64,000 nucleotides of DNA from an uncultured Muribaculaceae bacterium. GTDB taxonomy: Bacteria > Bacteroidota > Bacteroidia > Bacteroidales > Muribaculaceae. Below the pieces are notes generated by a model. It was not told the origin of the DNA, searched no databases, and saw only the letters and a program-made list of their open reading frames with translations. Shown piece after piece: positions 18,850 to 28,201 of the stretch (position 1 is the first letter of the stretch; every line of letters starts with the position of its first letter). The stretch spans positions 54,614-118,613 of the forward strand of contig CAJTQV010000010.1 in assembly GCA_910578385.1 (NCBI GenBank). The letters run 5' to 3'. A program made the position numbers and the translations under genes.

Positions 18850-20370
18850 ATGGCAGAGATGACTATCAATGCAGTGCCCGGAACTTCGGGCAAGATGACA
18901 CAGGTGCCCGGTGAGGCAGCAACTGTTTCGGCGGCAGCCGAGGTGACGGGTGGTGTGGCCGCCGGTAATTTCATAGAGAGTGACATCGATGAGGAACTGT
19001 TCCGCTTCAACAGCGACGACACTCCGCTGATGAACCTCATGCTCAAGGCAAAGCGCGTGAAGGTGAACAGCCCGGAGGTGGAGCATTTCATGATCGACGA
19101 GGCCCGCAGCTCCGTTGTGCTCACCCAGCCTGTTGACGCGAGCGGTCAGATGCAGGCCGTGCTTCCGCTCCGTGCCTGCGACCAGACGATTCCTCGTCCT
19201 TATTCCACGCTGCTTGTGCGTGGCGTGAACGGCTATGACGAGACCGGACGCGAGGAGACTCCCGGAAAAGACCTCATGCTCTTCGTGACGGGTTATGACC
19301 CGACTACGAACAATCCGGTGGTGCGTGCGGTGAATGGACCGCGTGTGAGTGCGACCGACGAGTTCTGCACCATTCCTGATATTCCTAAGGATTCGGAGTG
19401 CGTGATTCTCGCCAACTCGCTCTACGAGACGCAGAAGGAGGTTGACCCCGACCTCATCGTGCCGCAGCCGACCAAGGTCTACCTCCAGAAGCGAGGCATG
19501 AACCAGGTGGTGTCGGATTACTTCGAGAGCCAGCGCAAGCGCATTCCTTTCTCGAAGGCCATCATAGCCGAGCAGGCCATCGCCAACTTCAAGGTGCGCG
19601 GCAACCGCACTCTCTGGGCGGGTCGCGGAGGCAAGTTCAAGGTCAATGTGCCCAGGATGGGTATGCAGTATATCTATTGCACGGAGGGCCTGAGATGGCA
19701 GTTCAAGCGTGAGCTTCAGCATGAGGGGAAGTGGACAGTGGAGCGTATCATCGCACTCGCCAAGATGTTCTTCACCGGCGAGGATGTTCCCAAGACAGCA
19801 CTTCTTCTTGCGGGAAAGAATCTTCTGGAACAGATCCAGTGCATCGACTTCTCGAAGCATCCTGAAATCCAGATCACCACAAAGACCAATGCGATCGGCT
19901 GGACGGTGACAAACTTTCATACGGTGTTCGGAGACATCGAGATCAAGCGAGAGCCGACACTCGACCGTCTCGGATGGAGCAACAGCGGTGCGCTCATAGG
20001 CGAGAACCGGCTGGTACACTACATCTACAGCGCGGAGCACAGCTTCAGCGACCGTGTGGAGGGTGAGGAGGCCACGCGCAACGGTATCCTGATCTGGGAC
20101 GCGCTCGCGCTGAAAGGTGGTTGTCACATCTGGATAGACGGCGAGGGTAAAGGTACAGCCGAGGACGCTCTGTCGTTCCGCATCTGGGATTCGGAGGAGG
20201 CTCCCGCCGACGCTCAGCCCGGCGATATCTACTATCTGACCGTGGACTGCCCCGGAATCTCGGCGGCGGCACGCACGGGACAGATGTGGCAGATGGCAAT
20301 CCGTGTCGGTACCGACCAGAAGCCGGCGGCTGTATGGGTGGAATACAAGGGAGAACTTTCGGCAGAGTAA
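18850..20370 (+). CDS. Phage-type major capsid-like protein
   Basis: The 506-residue protein has no signal peptide or TM segment. Its N-terminal part (SDIDEELFRFNSDDTPLMNLM, then EVEHFMIDE) resembles the N-arm and start of HK97-fold capsid proteins of the DUF5309/SU10 type. Its placement after an acidic scaffold-like gene and before small head-completion-like genes supports this. The last 130 residues (after about 370) may be an extra surface domain. GC content is like the host. No terminase, portal or protease gene is nearby. The assignment is by pattern and context, not by a database match. Confidence 0.55.
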   Translation: MAEMTINAVPGTSGKMTQVPGEAATVSAAAEVTGGVAAGNFIESDIDEELFRFNSDDTPLMNLMLKAKRVKVNSPEVEHFMIDEARSSVVLTQPVDASGQMQAVLPLRACDQTIPRPYSTLLVRGVNGYDETGREETPGKDLMLFVTGYDPTTNNPVVRAVNGPRVSATDEFCTIPDIPKDSECVILANSLYETQKEVDPDLIVPQPTKVYLQKRGMNQVVSDYFESQRKRIPFSKAIIAEQAIANFKVRGNRTLWAGRGGKFKVNVPRMGMQYIYCTEGLRWQFKRELQHEGKWTVERIIALAKMFFTGEDVPKTALLLAGKNLLEQIQCIDFSKHPEIQITTKTNAIGWTVTNFHTVFGDIEIKREPTLDRLGWSNSGALIGENRLVHYIYSAEHSFSDRVEGEEATRNGILIWDALALKGGCHIWIDGEGKGTAEDALSFRIWDSEEAPADAQPGDIYYLTVDCPGISAAARTGQMWQMAIRVGTDQKPAAVWVEYKGELSAE

Positions 20371-20376
20371 TCAACC

Positions 20377-20417
20377 GGAGAGGCGCACCGGCGGCTGGTT
20401 TACCGGTGCGCCTCTCC
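20377..20417. terminator. Perfect 15-bp stem hairpin after the capsid gene
   Basis: 20377-20391 pairs perfectly with 20403-20417 around an 11-nt loop, 6 bp past the capsid stop codon and 25 bp before the next gene. There is no U-run, so it may be a 3'-end stabiliser or attenuator that makes capsid mRNA more abundant than the downstream genes. Confidence 0.7.
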
Positions 20418-20442
20418 TTAACAAACTATCACTGTTACTATT

Positions 20443-20730
20443 ATGGCAAAGAATGATCTTTTTACGTCAAGAGGGATGTCGGGGGCGGTCCGTAAGGATC
20501 CGGCTGCGGTGAAAGAGCGTCCGCGCACGGTGTTCGGAGTCTACGGGCTCACCGAGTGGGAGACGCTGGTTCCGGCAGGACGCGCCAAACTGCGCGTGCG
20601 GTTCACCGGTGGGTCGCTGAGCGGCTACGGGGTGGTGCCGGCGACTTTCACGACCTATAACATGCATATCAAGCTATTGATCGAGAACAGTCCGCAGTTC
20701 AAGAGCGGGCGCATAAAGAGACTGGCATGA
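20443..20730 (+). CDS. Small protein of the capsid locus, unknown function
   Basis: A 95-residue basic protein (many Lys and Arg) with no recognised domain. The centre (TVFGVYGLTEWETLVPAG, then AKLRVRFTGGSL) looks like a small beta-structured unit. Its stop overlaps the start of the next gene by 4 bp (ATGA), which indicates translational coupling. A minor structural or head-completion role is inferred from position only. Confidence 0.65.
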   Translation: MAKNDLFTSRGMSGAVRKDPAAVKERPRTVFGVYGLTEWETLVPAGRAKLRVRFTGGSLSGYGVVPATFTTYNMHIKLLIENSPQFKSGRIKRLA

Positions 20731-21314
20731 GATATACATTGACAGAAATCGAGGGGCGTGTTTACGCGCTCCTCGATGAGAACCGCGAGATAATCGAGGA
20801 ACGGGTGGAATATGGCGATCCGGGCACCGCCTTGTCGCCTCTCATACGGGAGTTGCTCCCCGATGCCGCACGGATTGTGCTGAGCGTAGCCCGGGCATCA
20901 GACATAGATGAATGCCGTCATATGGCGGGAGGCACGCGGGTAATCGCGACCGCCGACGACAGGGCCGAACTGGAGTTGCCGGCCGGATTTCTTCGGCTGC
21001 TCTATTTCAGGATGTCGGACTGGAAGAGTGGCGTTGACACACCTATGGCCTTCGGAAGCGAGACGCACAGACTGCGACGCGGAGGGTACATACGCGGGAG
21101 CCGTCGCCGTTACTCACCGGCAGTGGCGATACGTACGTGTGGCGAGAACCGTACACTTGAGATATTCGGCACCGGGGACGGGGCAACCGTGGCGGAGTTC
21201 GGCTATCTGACCGTCCCCTCGATAATTCAGGATGCGATAGACATTCCCCCGGGAGTTTATGGCGCCGTCTGTGACAAGTTAGTGGAGATGGTGAGGTTGG
21301 TGCTCGAACGCTGA
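20727..21314 (+). CDS. Head-tail-connector-like protein of the capsid locus
   Basis: The 195-residue protein shows no signal or TM segment. The sequence resembles small phage adaptor proteins: an N-terminal region (MRYTLTEIEGRVYALLDE), a middle beta-rich part with Arg-rich RRGGYIRGSRRRYSP, and a helical C terminus (PPGVYGAVCDKLVEMVRLVLE). I could not assign a family. It is coupled to the preceding gene by an ATGA overlap. Confidence 0.6.
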   Translation: MRYTLTEIEGRVYALLDENREIIEERVEYGDPGTALSPLIRELLPDAARIVLSVARASDIDECRHMAGGTRVIATADDRAELELPAGFLRLLYFRMSDWKSGVDTPMAFGSETHRLRRGGYIRGSRRRYSPAVAIRTCGENRTLEIFGTGDGATVAEFGYLTVPSIIQDAIDIPPGVYGAVCDKLVEMVRLVLER

Positions 21315-21368
21315 TGCCGGCCGCATGGAATTGAGTTGATCATCTATAAACGAAAGGAGGAGAGAACG

Positions 21369-21602
21369 ATGACGGCAGAAAAAGAGGAGCGCGAGGCGAG
21401 GGAGCGGAAAGAGGTGTGCCGCACCACACTCTGGACGGCGGTCGGGGTCATGGCCGTAGGCTGCGGACTGTTGATAGCGGCGATAACGATACCGCCGCCC
21501 GGCGTGATAGACCACTCGATATTGGTGGCATTCGGAGAGATATCCACTTTTTCAGGGGCACTTTTGGGCGTGCGCATGAAAATCAGGAAGAAAGAGGCGT
21601 GA
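21369..21602 (+). CDS. Small membrane protein at the end of the capsid locus
   Basis: The 77-residue product starts at the ATG 21369, preceded by a strong AAAGGAGG (21353-21360), rather than at the longer frame start. A highly charged N terminus (EKEEREARERKE) precedes one long hydrophobic segment (LWTAVGVMAVGCGLLIAAI), a PPPG turn and a second moderately hydrophobic segment, then a basic end (KIRKKEA). This layout is holin-like or anchor-like. It could let particles exit or tether them; both are inference. Confidence 0.65.
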   Translation: MTAEKEEREARERKEVCRTTLWTAVGVMAVGCGLLIAAITIPPPGVIDHSILVAFGEISTFSGALLGVRMKIRKKEA

Positions 21603-21611
21603 TGTGTGCGG

Positions 21612-23477
21612 TCAGAGGCGTACTTTGCGGGTTTGGAATCCACGGCGTTCGATGTAGAGTCCGGAGGTCGGGTTTGAGACCGGGATGCCGGTCAGTGTAT
21701 AATAGGCGGGTTCGGAGGTGTTGGCTTCCGGACCTGCCTCCGCATGTTCGTAAGAGTCCGGGAGGATTGACCCGATGCCGGTTGAGATGCTCAGCTCGGT
21801 TCCCGAAGATGGGTTGAGAGTGAAATAGTAGTCGCGGTTCAGATTGATGCTCTTCAGGTCGTACTGGCGGTTGGCCGAGTCATTCTCGCCGCCACGGCGA
21901 TTGTTGGCGATGAGATTGACATTCTTGTTTTCGTGAGCCTTGGGGATTGTGATACGGGTGAACTCCTTGCCATCGACCATGTAGTTGCCATCCGGAACCG
22001 CACCGGGCCAGCCTCCGAAGACTTCCGCGTCGCCCCATGCGTACAGGCCGAGATTGTCCCAGCCTGTACGGTTCTCAAGGTAAATGTAATGATTCTTTTC
22101 AGGTTCCGGAGGAGTGACGGAGCCGTCATTGTCTCTGACAAAAACCGCGTAGCCCTGGCCGGGGAGCGAGAAAGTACCCGGATTGGAGAAATCGACCGTA
22201 CGGCCTGAGAATACATCGGTGTACTTTCCGGCGGGGAGACCGCCGTTGACAGAGAACTGCTGCTCAGCGTCGTTGAAATTGAGCATCACCACCACGTCGC
22301 AGCCGTTGGCAGAGCGGCGGTAGGCATAGATGTTGTTATCATTGCTCGTCGAGAGGTTGGTGAGCGTGCCGCATTGTGATCCGGTGCGGAGGGCGGGCTG
22401 CGTATGCTTGAGTTCGGCGAGGCGGGTAATCAGTTCGGTTATTCCGGTGTCGGGACGGCTCCAGTCAACGGGTGTCTTCTCGGCGAGAGATACGCGGTCG
22501 CATTCGTAGCCTATTTCCTGGCCGTTATACAGCAGCGGCATTCCGTATGCTGTGAACTCCAGCACAGTGAGCGGACGCAGGTATTTGTGGAACAGTTTTA
22601 CCTCGGAGCCGCCCTTGTCCTGCACTACGTCGTGGTTTGACAGGTAGACCATGCGCGAATGACCCTTGTAGGCGTTGTCGGTATAGAAAGCGGCGCACTG
22701 TTCGCGGAGCATCTGCACATTCACACCACGGGCAAAATCGAGCAGCCGGTCGTGGAAAGCCCATGCGTAATTGTAATCGAACCAGCCGTTTGTGACGAGC
22801 TGAGGTTTCGAGTCATCTTCGGCGAGCCAGGCTATGCGATTGCCGTTCTTGAGCACACGCGAGGTTGCTTTGCGCCAGAACTCGTCGGAAGGACCGGATG
22901 CATAGTCGCAGCGGTAGCCGTCTATGTCGAACTCGCTGACCCAGTACTGCATGGCATCGATCATGGCCTCGTGCATGGCTGCATTGTTGACATCGAGCTG
23001 ATAGACATCGTTCCAGCCATTGGGGCTATAGAAATTATTGCCGTAATATTCGGGGTGGGTACTGACCCAGACATTATCTTTCGAGGTGTGGTTTCCCACC
23101 CAGTCGAACCATACCTCCATGCCGTTTGCGTGTATGGTGTTTATGAGAGAGCGGAGTTGGTCGGCGGTCCCGTTGTCGGGGTCGATCGCCTTGTAGTCTT
23201 TCACGGCGTAGGGGCTGGAATATGTTCCCCACTTGCCGATGTCGCCGAGTTTGTATATGGGCATAAGCCAGATTACGTCCACGCCCAGTTCCCTGAGGCG
23301 CGGTACCTGGCGTTCCACGCCCGTGAAATTTCCCTCGGGGGAGAAATTGCGGACGAATACTTCATATATCACCCGGTTTTCAGGCACACGTACATCTTCG
23401 GCCGCGCAGACGGGTACGGAAGAGAGCAGTGCCAGAGCCGGCAACAGGAGAGAGCGGAGGGTTTTGAATACGTTCAT
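21612..23477 (-). CDS. Secreted GH13 alpha-amylase with starch-binding module
   Basis: Hydrolyses alpha-1,4-glucans outside the cytoplasm. The longer frame start at 23540 is replaced by the ATG at 23477, which gives a clean signal peptide (LRSLLLPALALLSSVPVCA) and 621 residues. The GH13 barrel shows FDIDGYRCDYA (nucleophile Asp), AWLAEDDSK (acid/base Glu) and LSNHDVVQ (third Asp). After a Pro-rich linker there is a CBM26-like module (NHYIYLENRTGW, LYAWGDAEVFGGWPG). The C terminus (YYTLTGIPVSN, SGLYIERRG) resembles Bacteroidales sorting tails. It converges with the capsid locus 10 bp away. Confidence 0.93.
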   Translation of the reverse strand: MNVFKTLRSLLLPALALLSSVPVCAAEDVRVPENRVIYEVFVRNFSPEGNFTGVERQVPRLRELGVDVIWLMPIYKLGDIGKWGTYSSPYAVKDYKAIDPDNGTADQLRSLINTIHANGMEVWFDWVGNHTSKDNVWVSTHPEYYGNNFYSPNGWNDVYQLDVNNAAMHEAMIDAMQYWVSEFDIDGYRCDYASGPSDEFWRKATSRVLKNGNRIAWLAEDDSKPQLVTNGWFDYNYAWAFHDRLLDFARGVNVQMLREQCAAFYTDNAYKGHSRMVYLSNHDVVQDKGGSEVKLFHKYLRPLTVLEFTAYGMPLLYNGQEIGYECDRVSLAEKTPVDWSRPDTGITELITRLAELKHTQPALRTGSQCGTLTNLSTSNDNNIYAYRRSANGCDVVVMLNFNDAEQQFSVNGGLPAGKYTDVFSGRTVDFSNPGTFSLPGQGYAVFVRDNDGSVTPPEPEKNHYIYLENRTGWDNLGLYAWGDAEVFGGWPGAVPDGNYMVDGKEFTRITIPKAHENKNVNLIANNRRGGENDSANRQYDLKSINLNRDYYFTLNPSSGTELSISTGIGSILPDSYEHAEAGPEANTSEPAYYTLTGIPVSNPTSGLYIERRGFQTRKVRL

Positions 23478-23500
23478 GGTTTGTTCGGTTTTTACGATTG

Positions 23501-23508
23501 CAAAATTA
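23501..23508 (-). promoter_or_regulatory. Candidate -7 box of the GH13 gene
   Basis: A minus-strand TAATTTTG lies 23 bp upstream of the chosen start codon. No correctly spaced TTTG was found. Confidence 0.4.
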
Positions 23509-23672
23509 GGCGCAATCGACGTACACTCCGCGTCTCCCAACCGAAAATCAAAGTTTTTGAAGTGTTATAGCGGTGATATTCAGTGTGATTTGCCTTGGAA
23601 TATCAAAGGGGTTATCAAATTTGGAGTTTAGGGGTTTGGTGATATTATGAGGTGACAGGTGGTATAATATAT

Positions 23673-23706
23673 AGGCTCCGTATCACGTAGAAGTGAGACG
23701 GAGCCT
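23673..23706. terminator. Stem-loop between GH13 and propeller genes
   Basis: AGGCTCCGT pairs with ACGGAGCCT and the stem continues through TCAC/GTGA with one mismatch. The plus side ends in TTGTT. It lies 25 bp past the propeller gene stop codon and would end its leftward transcript. Confidence 0.6.
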
Positions 23707-23730
23707 TGTTCAGGAAGTGTTCCCGGATTA

Positions 23731-25704
23731 TTATCGTCCTACATATTTTTGGCCATTTCGGATGTATACTTGACCCTTGGCCGGTGTAGATAAACGATGC
23801 CCGAAGAGGTCATATATGAGGGTGTCTGCTTCCGGATCAACCATAATATTCTGTACATCCGTGTTGTCCAAGTTTACTTTGAAGAACTCATTATCCTTGA
23901 ACTCAAACAGACCATCGTATGCCATAAGCACCCAAAGTCTATCCTTGTCAGTCGCCAATCTGACAATGTAGTCGTCTGAACAGTCAGAAAGGTTGCATTC
24001 GTAGGTTTGATAATCGTTCACAGAGCATTGACCGAGTTTGTTGCCATAAGCAAACCAAATCATATTCCCGTCTCCTGTCACGGCTCGGCATTTCTCTGTT
24101 ATATTATAGATTTCGGATAAATGAGAAAAAAGAGGATTGTCAACATTCTTGTCTGTAAGCAATCCGCCATCAGTTGCCAAATACACATGGTCTGGATGAA
24201 GCAGATAGATTCCGTTTACATTATATGAAGGGGATTCGGATAAGAAAACCTTGCTATTTTTATTTACATAACCATATTTATAAGAGTTTCTTGTTGAATA
24301 TGCGCCGAACCACATGTCTCCTGTCGTCTCATCATATGTGAGACAGTTATATTGATTATAGGCAGAATATATATCGGCTGCGTCAAGAATTTTCCATCCC
24401 TCGTCAGTGAACTGTTGCAGCAAGTTATCCGAACCAACCCAAAGTCCGTTTCCATATGCGAGAGCCGAAACATTGACAATTTCCTCTGCCCCGGTTTTGA
24501 TAGCGTTGAACATCCCATTTTCGAATTTTGCTACGCCTGCGTTATCTCTTGCTCCGACTGTCACCTCATTTTCCGGAGATAAGGCAAGAGCAGAAAGATT
24601 CTTGAAGGCATCAGAGCTGAATAGGCTGGAATTTCCGGTCTGTTTATCATATTTGACAAGACCGTTTGCAGTCGCAATCCATACTTCAGACTCACTTACC
24701 GTCATATCTCTGTAAACCGTTGTGTCGAGATCTTCATCGGCGACCGGATTCAGGTTGACCACCGGGATATTGGTGATACCGGGTGTAGGTTCTGAGAATT
24801 TATTATCTTTGAATTCGAATAGTCCGCCATATAGCATCATGACCCAGACCTTGTCACCGTCAGCCACCAGACCATAGATGAAGTCTGAAGATGCTTCGGA
24901 AAGGTCGCATGTGAACGCCCGGTAATCATGACCGTCGTATTGAACAATGGTCTTTTTTGAGGAGAACCAGACTTTTTCATTGTTGCCGGTCACTGCGGTG
25001 CATGCCTCATCCAAATCTTCAACTGCATGTTCAAGCGGCGATATGACATTGTCTTTGCAGATGTACATGCCGTTGTCAGTGGCGATATAAAGTATTCCGT
25101 CAGGGGTACAATACAACCGATTGACAGATGCTTTGAAATCATCTAAGAAAAATATCTTGCCTTTTCCATTAATATATCCAATAGAACTTTTCCTGGCTCC
25201 GCTTGCGCCAAACCATATTCTATTCCGTTGCGCGTCATATGCAAAAGCATTGAAAGAGTGTATACTCGAGAAGAGGTCAGGACAGTCGAATATTTTCCAT
25301 GTTTCATCGTACTTATGCAGTATAGAGGTGGCCAAGCCAATCCATAACCCGTCGGCCAATGCGAGGGAGGATACATACGATATATCGTCCAGCCCGATTG
25401 AAAGGGAGTTGAAAGATTTCCCGTCAAATTCTGCAACACCGCCTTGTCCGTAACTGCCGACAACAACATTGTCGTCGGGTGTTGCTACCACTGAGAAAAG
25501 GTCAGAGAAGGTTCTTGATGCGAATTTCTCTGATGTTCCTGATACTTTGTCATACTTCTCCAAGCCATCAGAGGTGGCTAACCATACAGCATTATTGCTT
25601 ACGGCAATATCGCGGTATATGACAGGAGAGCTGGCCCGGACATTGTTGAAGCCGGCAACGGCTGACAAAATGACTGCCGATAGTAATATTAGTATTTTTT
25701 TCAT
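23731..25704 (-). CDS. Secreted two-repeat beta-propeller protein
   Basis: A 657-residue protein with a signal peptide (LILLSAVILSAVAGFNNVRA). It consists of two large internal repeats, beginning near residues 29 and 330, each starting with (V/I)YRD(I/M)xVS and containing VW(L/I)AT(S/A)(D/N)GL and GLW(I/V)G blades like those of Reg_prop/two-component-regulator propellers. There is no kinase or HTH domain. The C terminus (DLFGHRLSTPAKGQVYIRNGQKYVGR) looks like a sorting tail. It is AT-rich compared with its neighbours and lies 58 bp from the next, also AT-rich, secreted gene. The function is unknown. Confidence 0.75.
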   Translation of the reverse strand: MKKILILLSAVILSAVAGFNNVRASSPVIYRDIAVSNNAVWLATSDGLEKYDKVSGTSEKFASRTFSDLFSVVATPDDNVVVGSYGQGGVAEFDGKSFNSLSIGLDDISYVSSLALADGLWIGLATSILHKYDETWKIFDCPDLFSSIHSFNAFAYDAQRNRIWFGASGARKSSIGYINGKGKIFFLDDFKASVNRLYCTPDGILYIATDNGMYICKDNVISPLEHAVEDLDEACTAVTGNNEKVWFSSKKTIVQYDGHDYRAFTCDLSEASSDFIYGLVADGDKVWVMMLYGGLFEFKDNKFSEPTPGITNIPVVNLNPVADEDLDTTVYRDMTVSESEVWIATANGLVKYDKQTGNSSLFSSDAFKNLSALALSPENEVTVGARDNAGVAKFENGMFNAIKTGAEEIVNVSALAYGNGLWVGSDNLLQQFTDEGWKILDAADIYSAYNQYNCLTYDETTGDMWFGAYSTRNSYKYGYVNKNSKVFLSESPSYNVNGIYLLHPDHVYLATDGGLLTDKNVDNPLFSHLSEIYNITEKCRAVTGDGNMIWFAYGNKLGQCSVNDYQTYECNLSDCSDDYIVRLATDKDRLWVLMAYDGLFEFKDNEFFKVNLDNTDVQNIMVDPEADTLIYDLFGHRLSTPAKGQVYIRNGQKYVGR

Positions 25705-25762
25705 ATTTGGGTGTATTTGGTTTTAATATTTGTTGATAGGGAAATTGTTACAGGTTTTTATA

Positions 25763-28201
25763 CTATATAAAGACTTTTTTTACTCTCAGGCATCCGTTTA
25801 TAAGGCATCTTATAAGATATGTTCCCGGATTCAATGGCTTGGATGTGAAGTTATAATTTCCTGCCTCTGTTGTATGTGTACCTTTAATCTCGTCGATATT
25901 GTTGCAGTCTAAATCAAGGACATCGATAAATACTGAAGAGTTTCTGTCAAGAGTCAGATCTACCATAACTTGATTTCCTGAAACATGGACGCTGTATTGC
26001 GAATTCTCATCTGGAATATCGTTGTATTGTGCCGGTGCGCTATGGTTGGGGTATCTTTGTGACGATTCTGGAAGCATCTGCTTCAGCAATAATTTCAGAT
26101 TTGAACAATTTGTTCGGATAATCTTACGCCCTTTCTCGTCATAATCATGCATGTTATTGATTTGATGAATGGCTCGCATCTTTGCGGTGTTCTGGGAATT
26201 ATTCGTTATAATAAGATCTTCAAACAAATACATGGCTGAATTTATTCCTTTATTAATTTTGTCATATATAAGGAACAGACAAGCAGGATTGGATATGCAT
26301 CTCTGGAGAATGGCTTGATATACCGGGGTGTTTTGAATTGATTCCTTCGTATTCAAAAATGAATTATCCCACATATCTTGCCATTTGTCATAGAGGGAAT
26401 TGAAATCGTTATAAGCGGATTGTGTCATTGCAGATATTTCAGCCGAAATATAGTGTTCTTGATACTCAGACAAAACAGGGTTATCCATTATGGCTACATC
26501 GTTCGCAATCGCTTCTTCAAGACTGATTTTTTCACCATTTTCATCAATTGGGACATAGTGATGTACGACCCGTCCATATGTGTCGCATGTTAAAGCGTTC
26601 CTTGGATGGAATATTCTGTAATCAGAACCAAGTTTACTTTCCCAATCATATCCGTGTAAATTCGAATCAGAAGTCTTGTTTATGGAGGCATGTGTATAGA
26701 CGTATGTAGGAGCATCTCCGGTTGCCCATAAATCGATACCGCTGTTTAAGTCGTCATCTACTCGTGAACTCCGTATATAGCGTGTACATCCAGGATATCT
26801 TTCTGAATAATAATAATTGTCATACGCATCCAAAGCTGTTCCGCCTGGAACATAATATGGGGATGAGGGGCGGTCGGGGACAATCCGATCGGAACAAATG
26901 CCTCCAGTCCAAGCAAAGCAATTGTAGACGCCTGTTCTGGGTGCAGAGATGAGCGCATCGTCAGACTTCAAGTTTTTGAATGGGAAATCTATGCTGACAG
27001 CAGTACCGCTTATAAAAGAATTATTAGCGCTGACATAGAACGGTTTGCAGCCTATGTAAAGTTCGCCTCTTCCAATGGGATCGAATGATCTGGCAGAGGA
27101 TACCAAGATTTTATTAATGCGGGAGGGAGACAAATCTTTAATTCTTGCATTTTTCTTCCAATCGAAGTCTCCGCTTGATTCATAGTCATCATTAAACGCA
27201 TATACAAAACCGTCATATGTGCCTCCCATGTTGACCCATAAAACAGGATCGCTTTCAGAATTAGCTGTGAATATATTATAGGATTTGGTAGTAAATTTGA
27301 AATCACCCGAAACTCCCATGGTGCACATAGGGACATTCTCATAAGACATGATGTCGTTTATGTTTAAATTGCATAAACCTGTCGAACCATTTTTGAACGG
27401 TCTTACCTTTACATAATATATTCCGCTTGCCGGAATGGCGATTGATATCTGTGCAATGCCGTCATCATCGGACAGCTTGACCCATGAGTGTTTTTCGGGT
27501 GCAGTCGAACTGAATATTTCCATAAAATGAGAGATATTCCCCCTTGTGGAGGAAGTGCACGTGATCTGTTGTCCTTCCTTGAAATATGCAGTAGTGTAGA
27601 ACGTATATCCGAACCATGGTATGTTTCGGTAATAGTAGTCGTATGGAATCTGTGTCGTTGTTGACAAATCGGTACCAGTGATAAGGGTCGCGGTGTCTTT
27701 CGGCTGGGTTATTGCACCCGAACTGATTCCTGGTAATTTCAAGGAGGCATTTCTTTCGATAAGAGTTATGTAGTTGTCATATTTGGTTGGTGATGTGCTA
27801 TTACGCGTTATTGTCGATTTGGCAGATATTAACTCTACAAATTCAACATTCGGGATGGCAGGTAGAGATGATTTTACCGAAATATTGTGCTTCCCTTGGG
27901 TGGCAGAGATAGGATTGCTGGACAAGAGATAGCCCCATCCGGTTTTCTGCGGGGAAATGCTGTCGGTAAGTCTTTTACCATCGACTTCAATAGTATACGA
28001 TTGAAGTTGGCCGTTACTGAGTTTTGCCGGGCATTGCCATAGTTGCAGAAAATACGTGCCGGCTTCTTTCACTTCCACTTCGAAAGAAATTTCACCGGAG
28101 GTTGCATCGGCATAGGTACTTGTCATTTTGCACAGTTCATTTGCGTTTGCTGCCATTGGGATGAGGATAGCAAGAATCAGTTGGATAATTAGCCTTTTCA
28201 T
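25763..28201 (-). CDS. Large secreted protein with DUF7689-like Cys motif
   Basis: The 812 residues start with a signal peptide (LIIQLILAILIPMAANA). An N-terminal beta-rich region contains a pre-peptidase-type segment (GIYYVKVRPFKNG). Around Cys428 lies YNCFAWTGG, followed by THASI, GYDWESKLG and YGRVVHHYVP, a pattern like DUF7689 (papain-like) proteins. A helical segment follows, then a C-terminal beta domain (NPGTYLIRCLINGCLRVKKVFI) that resembles a type IX sorting tail. A secreted peptidase or toxin-like enzyme is possible but not shown. Low GC suggests transfer. Confidence 0.6.
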   Translation of the reverse strand: MKRLIIQLILAILIPMAANANELCKMTSTYADATSGEISFEVEVKEAGTYFLQLWQCPAKLSNGQLQSYTIEVDGKRLTDSISPQKTGWGYLLSSNPISATQGKHNISVKSSLPAIPNVEFVELISAKSTITRNSTSPTKYDNYITLIERNASLKLPGISSGAITQPKDTATLITGTDLSTTTQIPYDYYYRNIPWFGYTFYTTAYFKEGQQITCTSSTRGNISHFMEIFSSTAPEKHSWVKLSDDDGIAQISIAIPASGIYYVKVRPFKNGSTGLCNLNINDIMSYENVPMCTMGVSGDFKFTTKSYNIFTANSESDPVLWVNMGGTYDGFVYAFNDDYESSGDFDWKKNARIKDLSPSRINKILVSSARSFDPIGRGELYIGCKPFYVSANNSFISGTAVSIDFPFKNLKSDDALISAPRTGVYNCFAWTGGICSDRIVPDRPSSPYYVPGGTALDAYDNYYYSERYPGCTRYIRSSRVDDDLNSGIDLWATGDAPTYVYTHASINKTSDSNLHGYDWESKLGSDYRIFHPRNALTCDTYGRVVHHYVPIDENGEKISLEEAIANDVAIMDNPVLSEYQEHYISAEISAMTQSAYNDFNSLYDKWQDMWDNSFLNTKESIQNTPVYQAILQRCISNPACLFLIYDKINKGINSAMYLFEDLIITNNSQNTAKMRAIHQINNMHDYDEKGRKIIRTNCSNLKLLLKQMLPESSQRYPNHSAPAQYNDIPDENSQYSVHVSGNQVMVDLTLDRNSSVFIDVLDLDCNNIDEIKGTHTTEAGNYNFTSKPLNPGTYLIRCLINGCLRVKKVFI

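Noticed and set aside
18835..20127. 430-codon minus-strand frame opposite the capsid gene
   Set aside because: Antisense shadow of the capsid gene; Arg/His-rich composition typical of out-of-frame GC-rich DNA, with no motif or start signal.
18850..20370. Encapsulin
   Set aside because: At 506 residues it is much longer than classical encapsulins and has a scaffold-like gene before it and small head-like genes after. Not excluded without a structure, but a phage-type capsid fits better.
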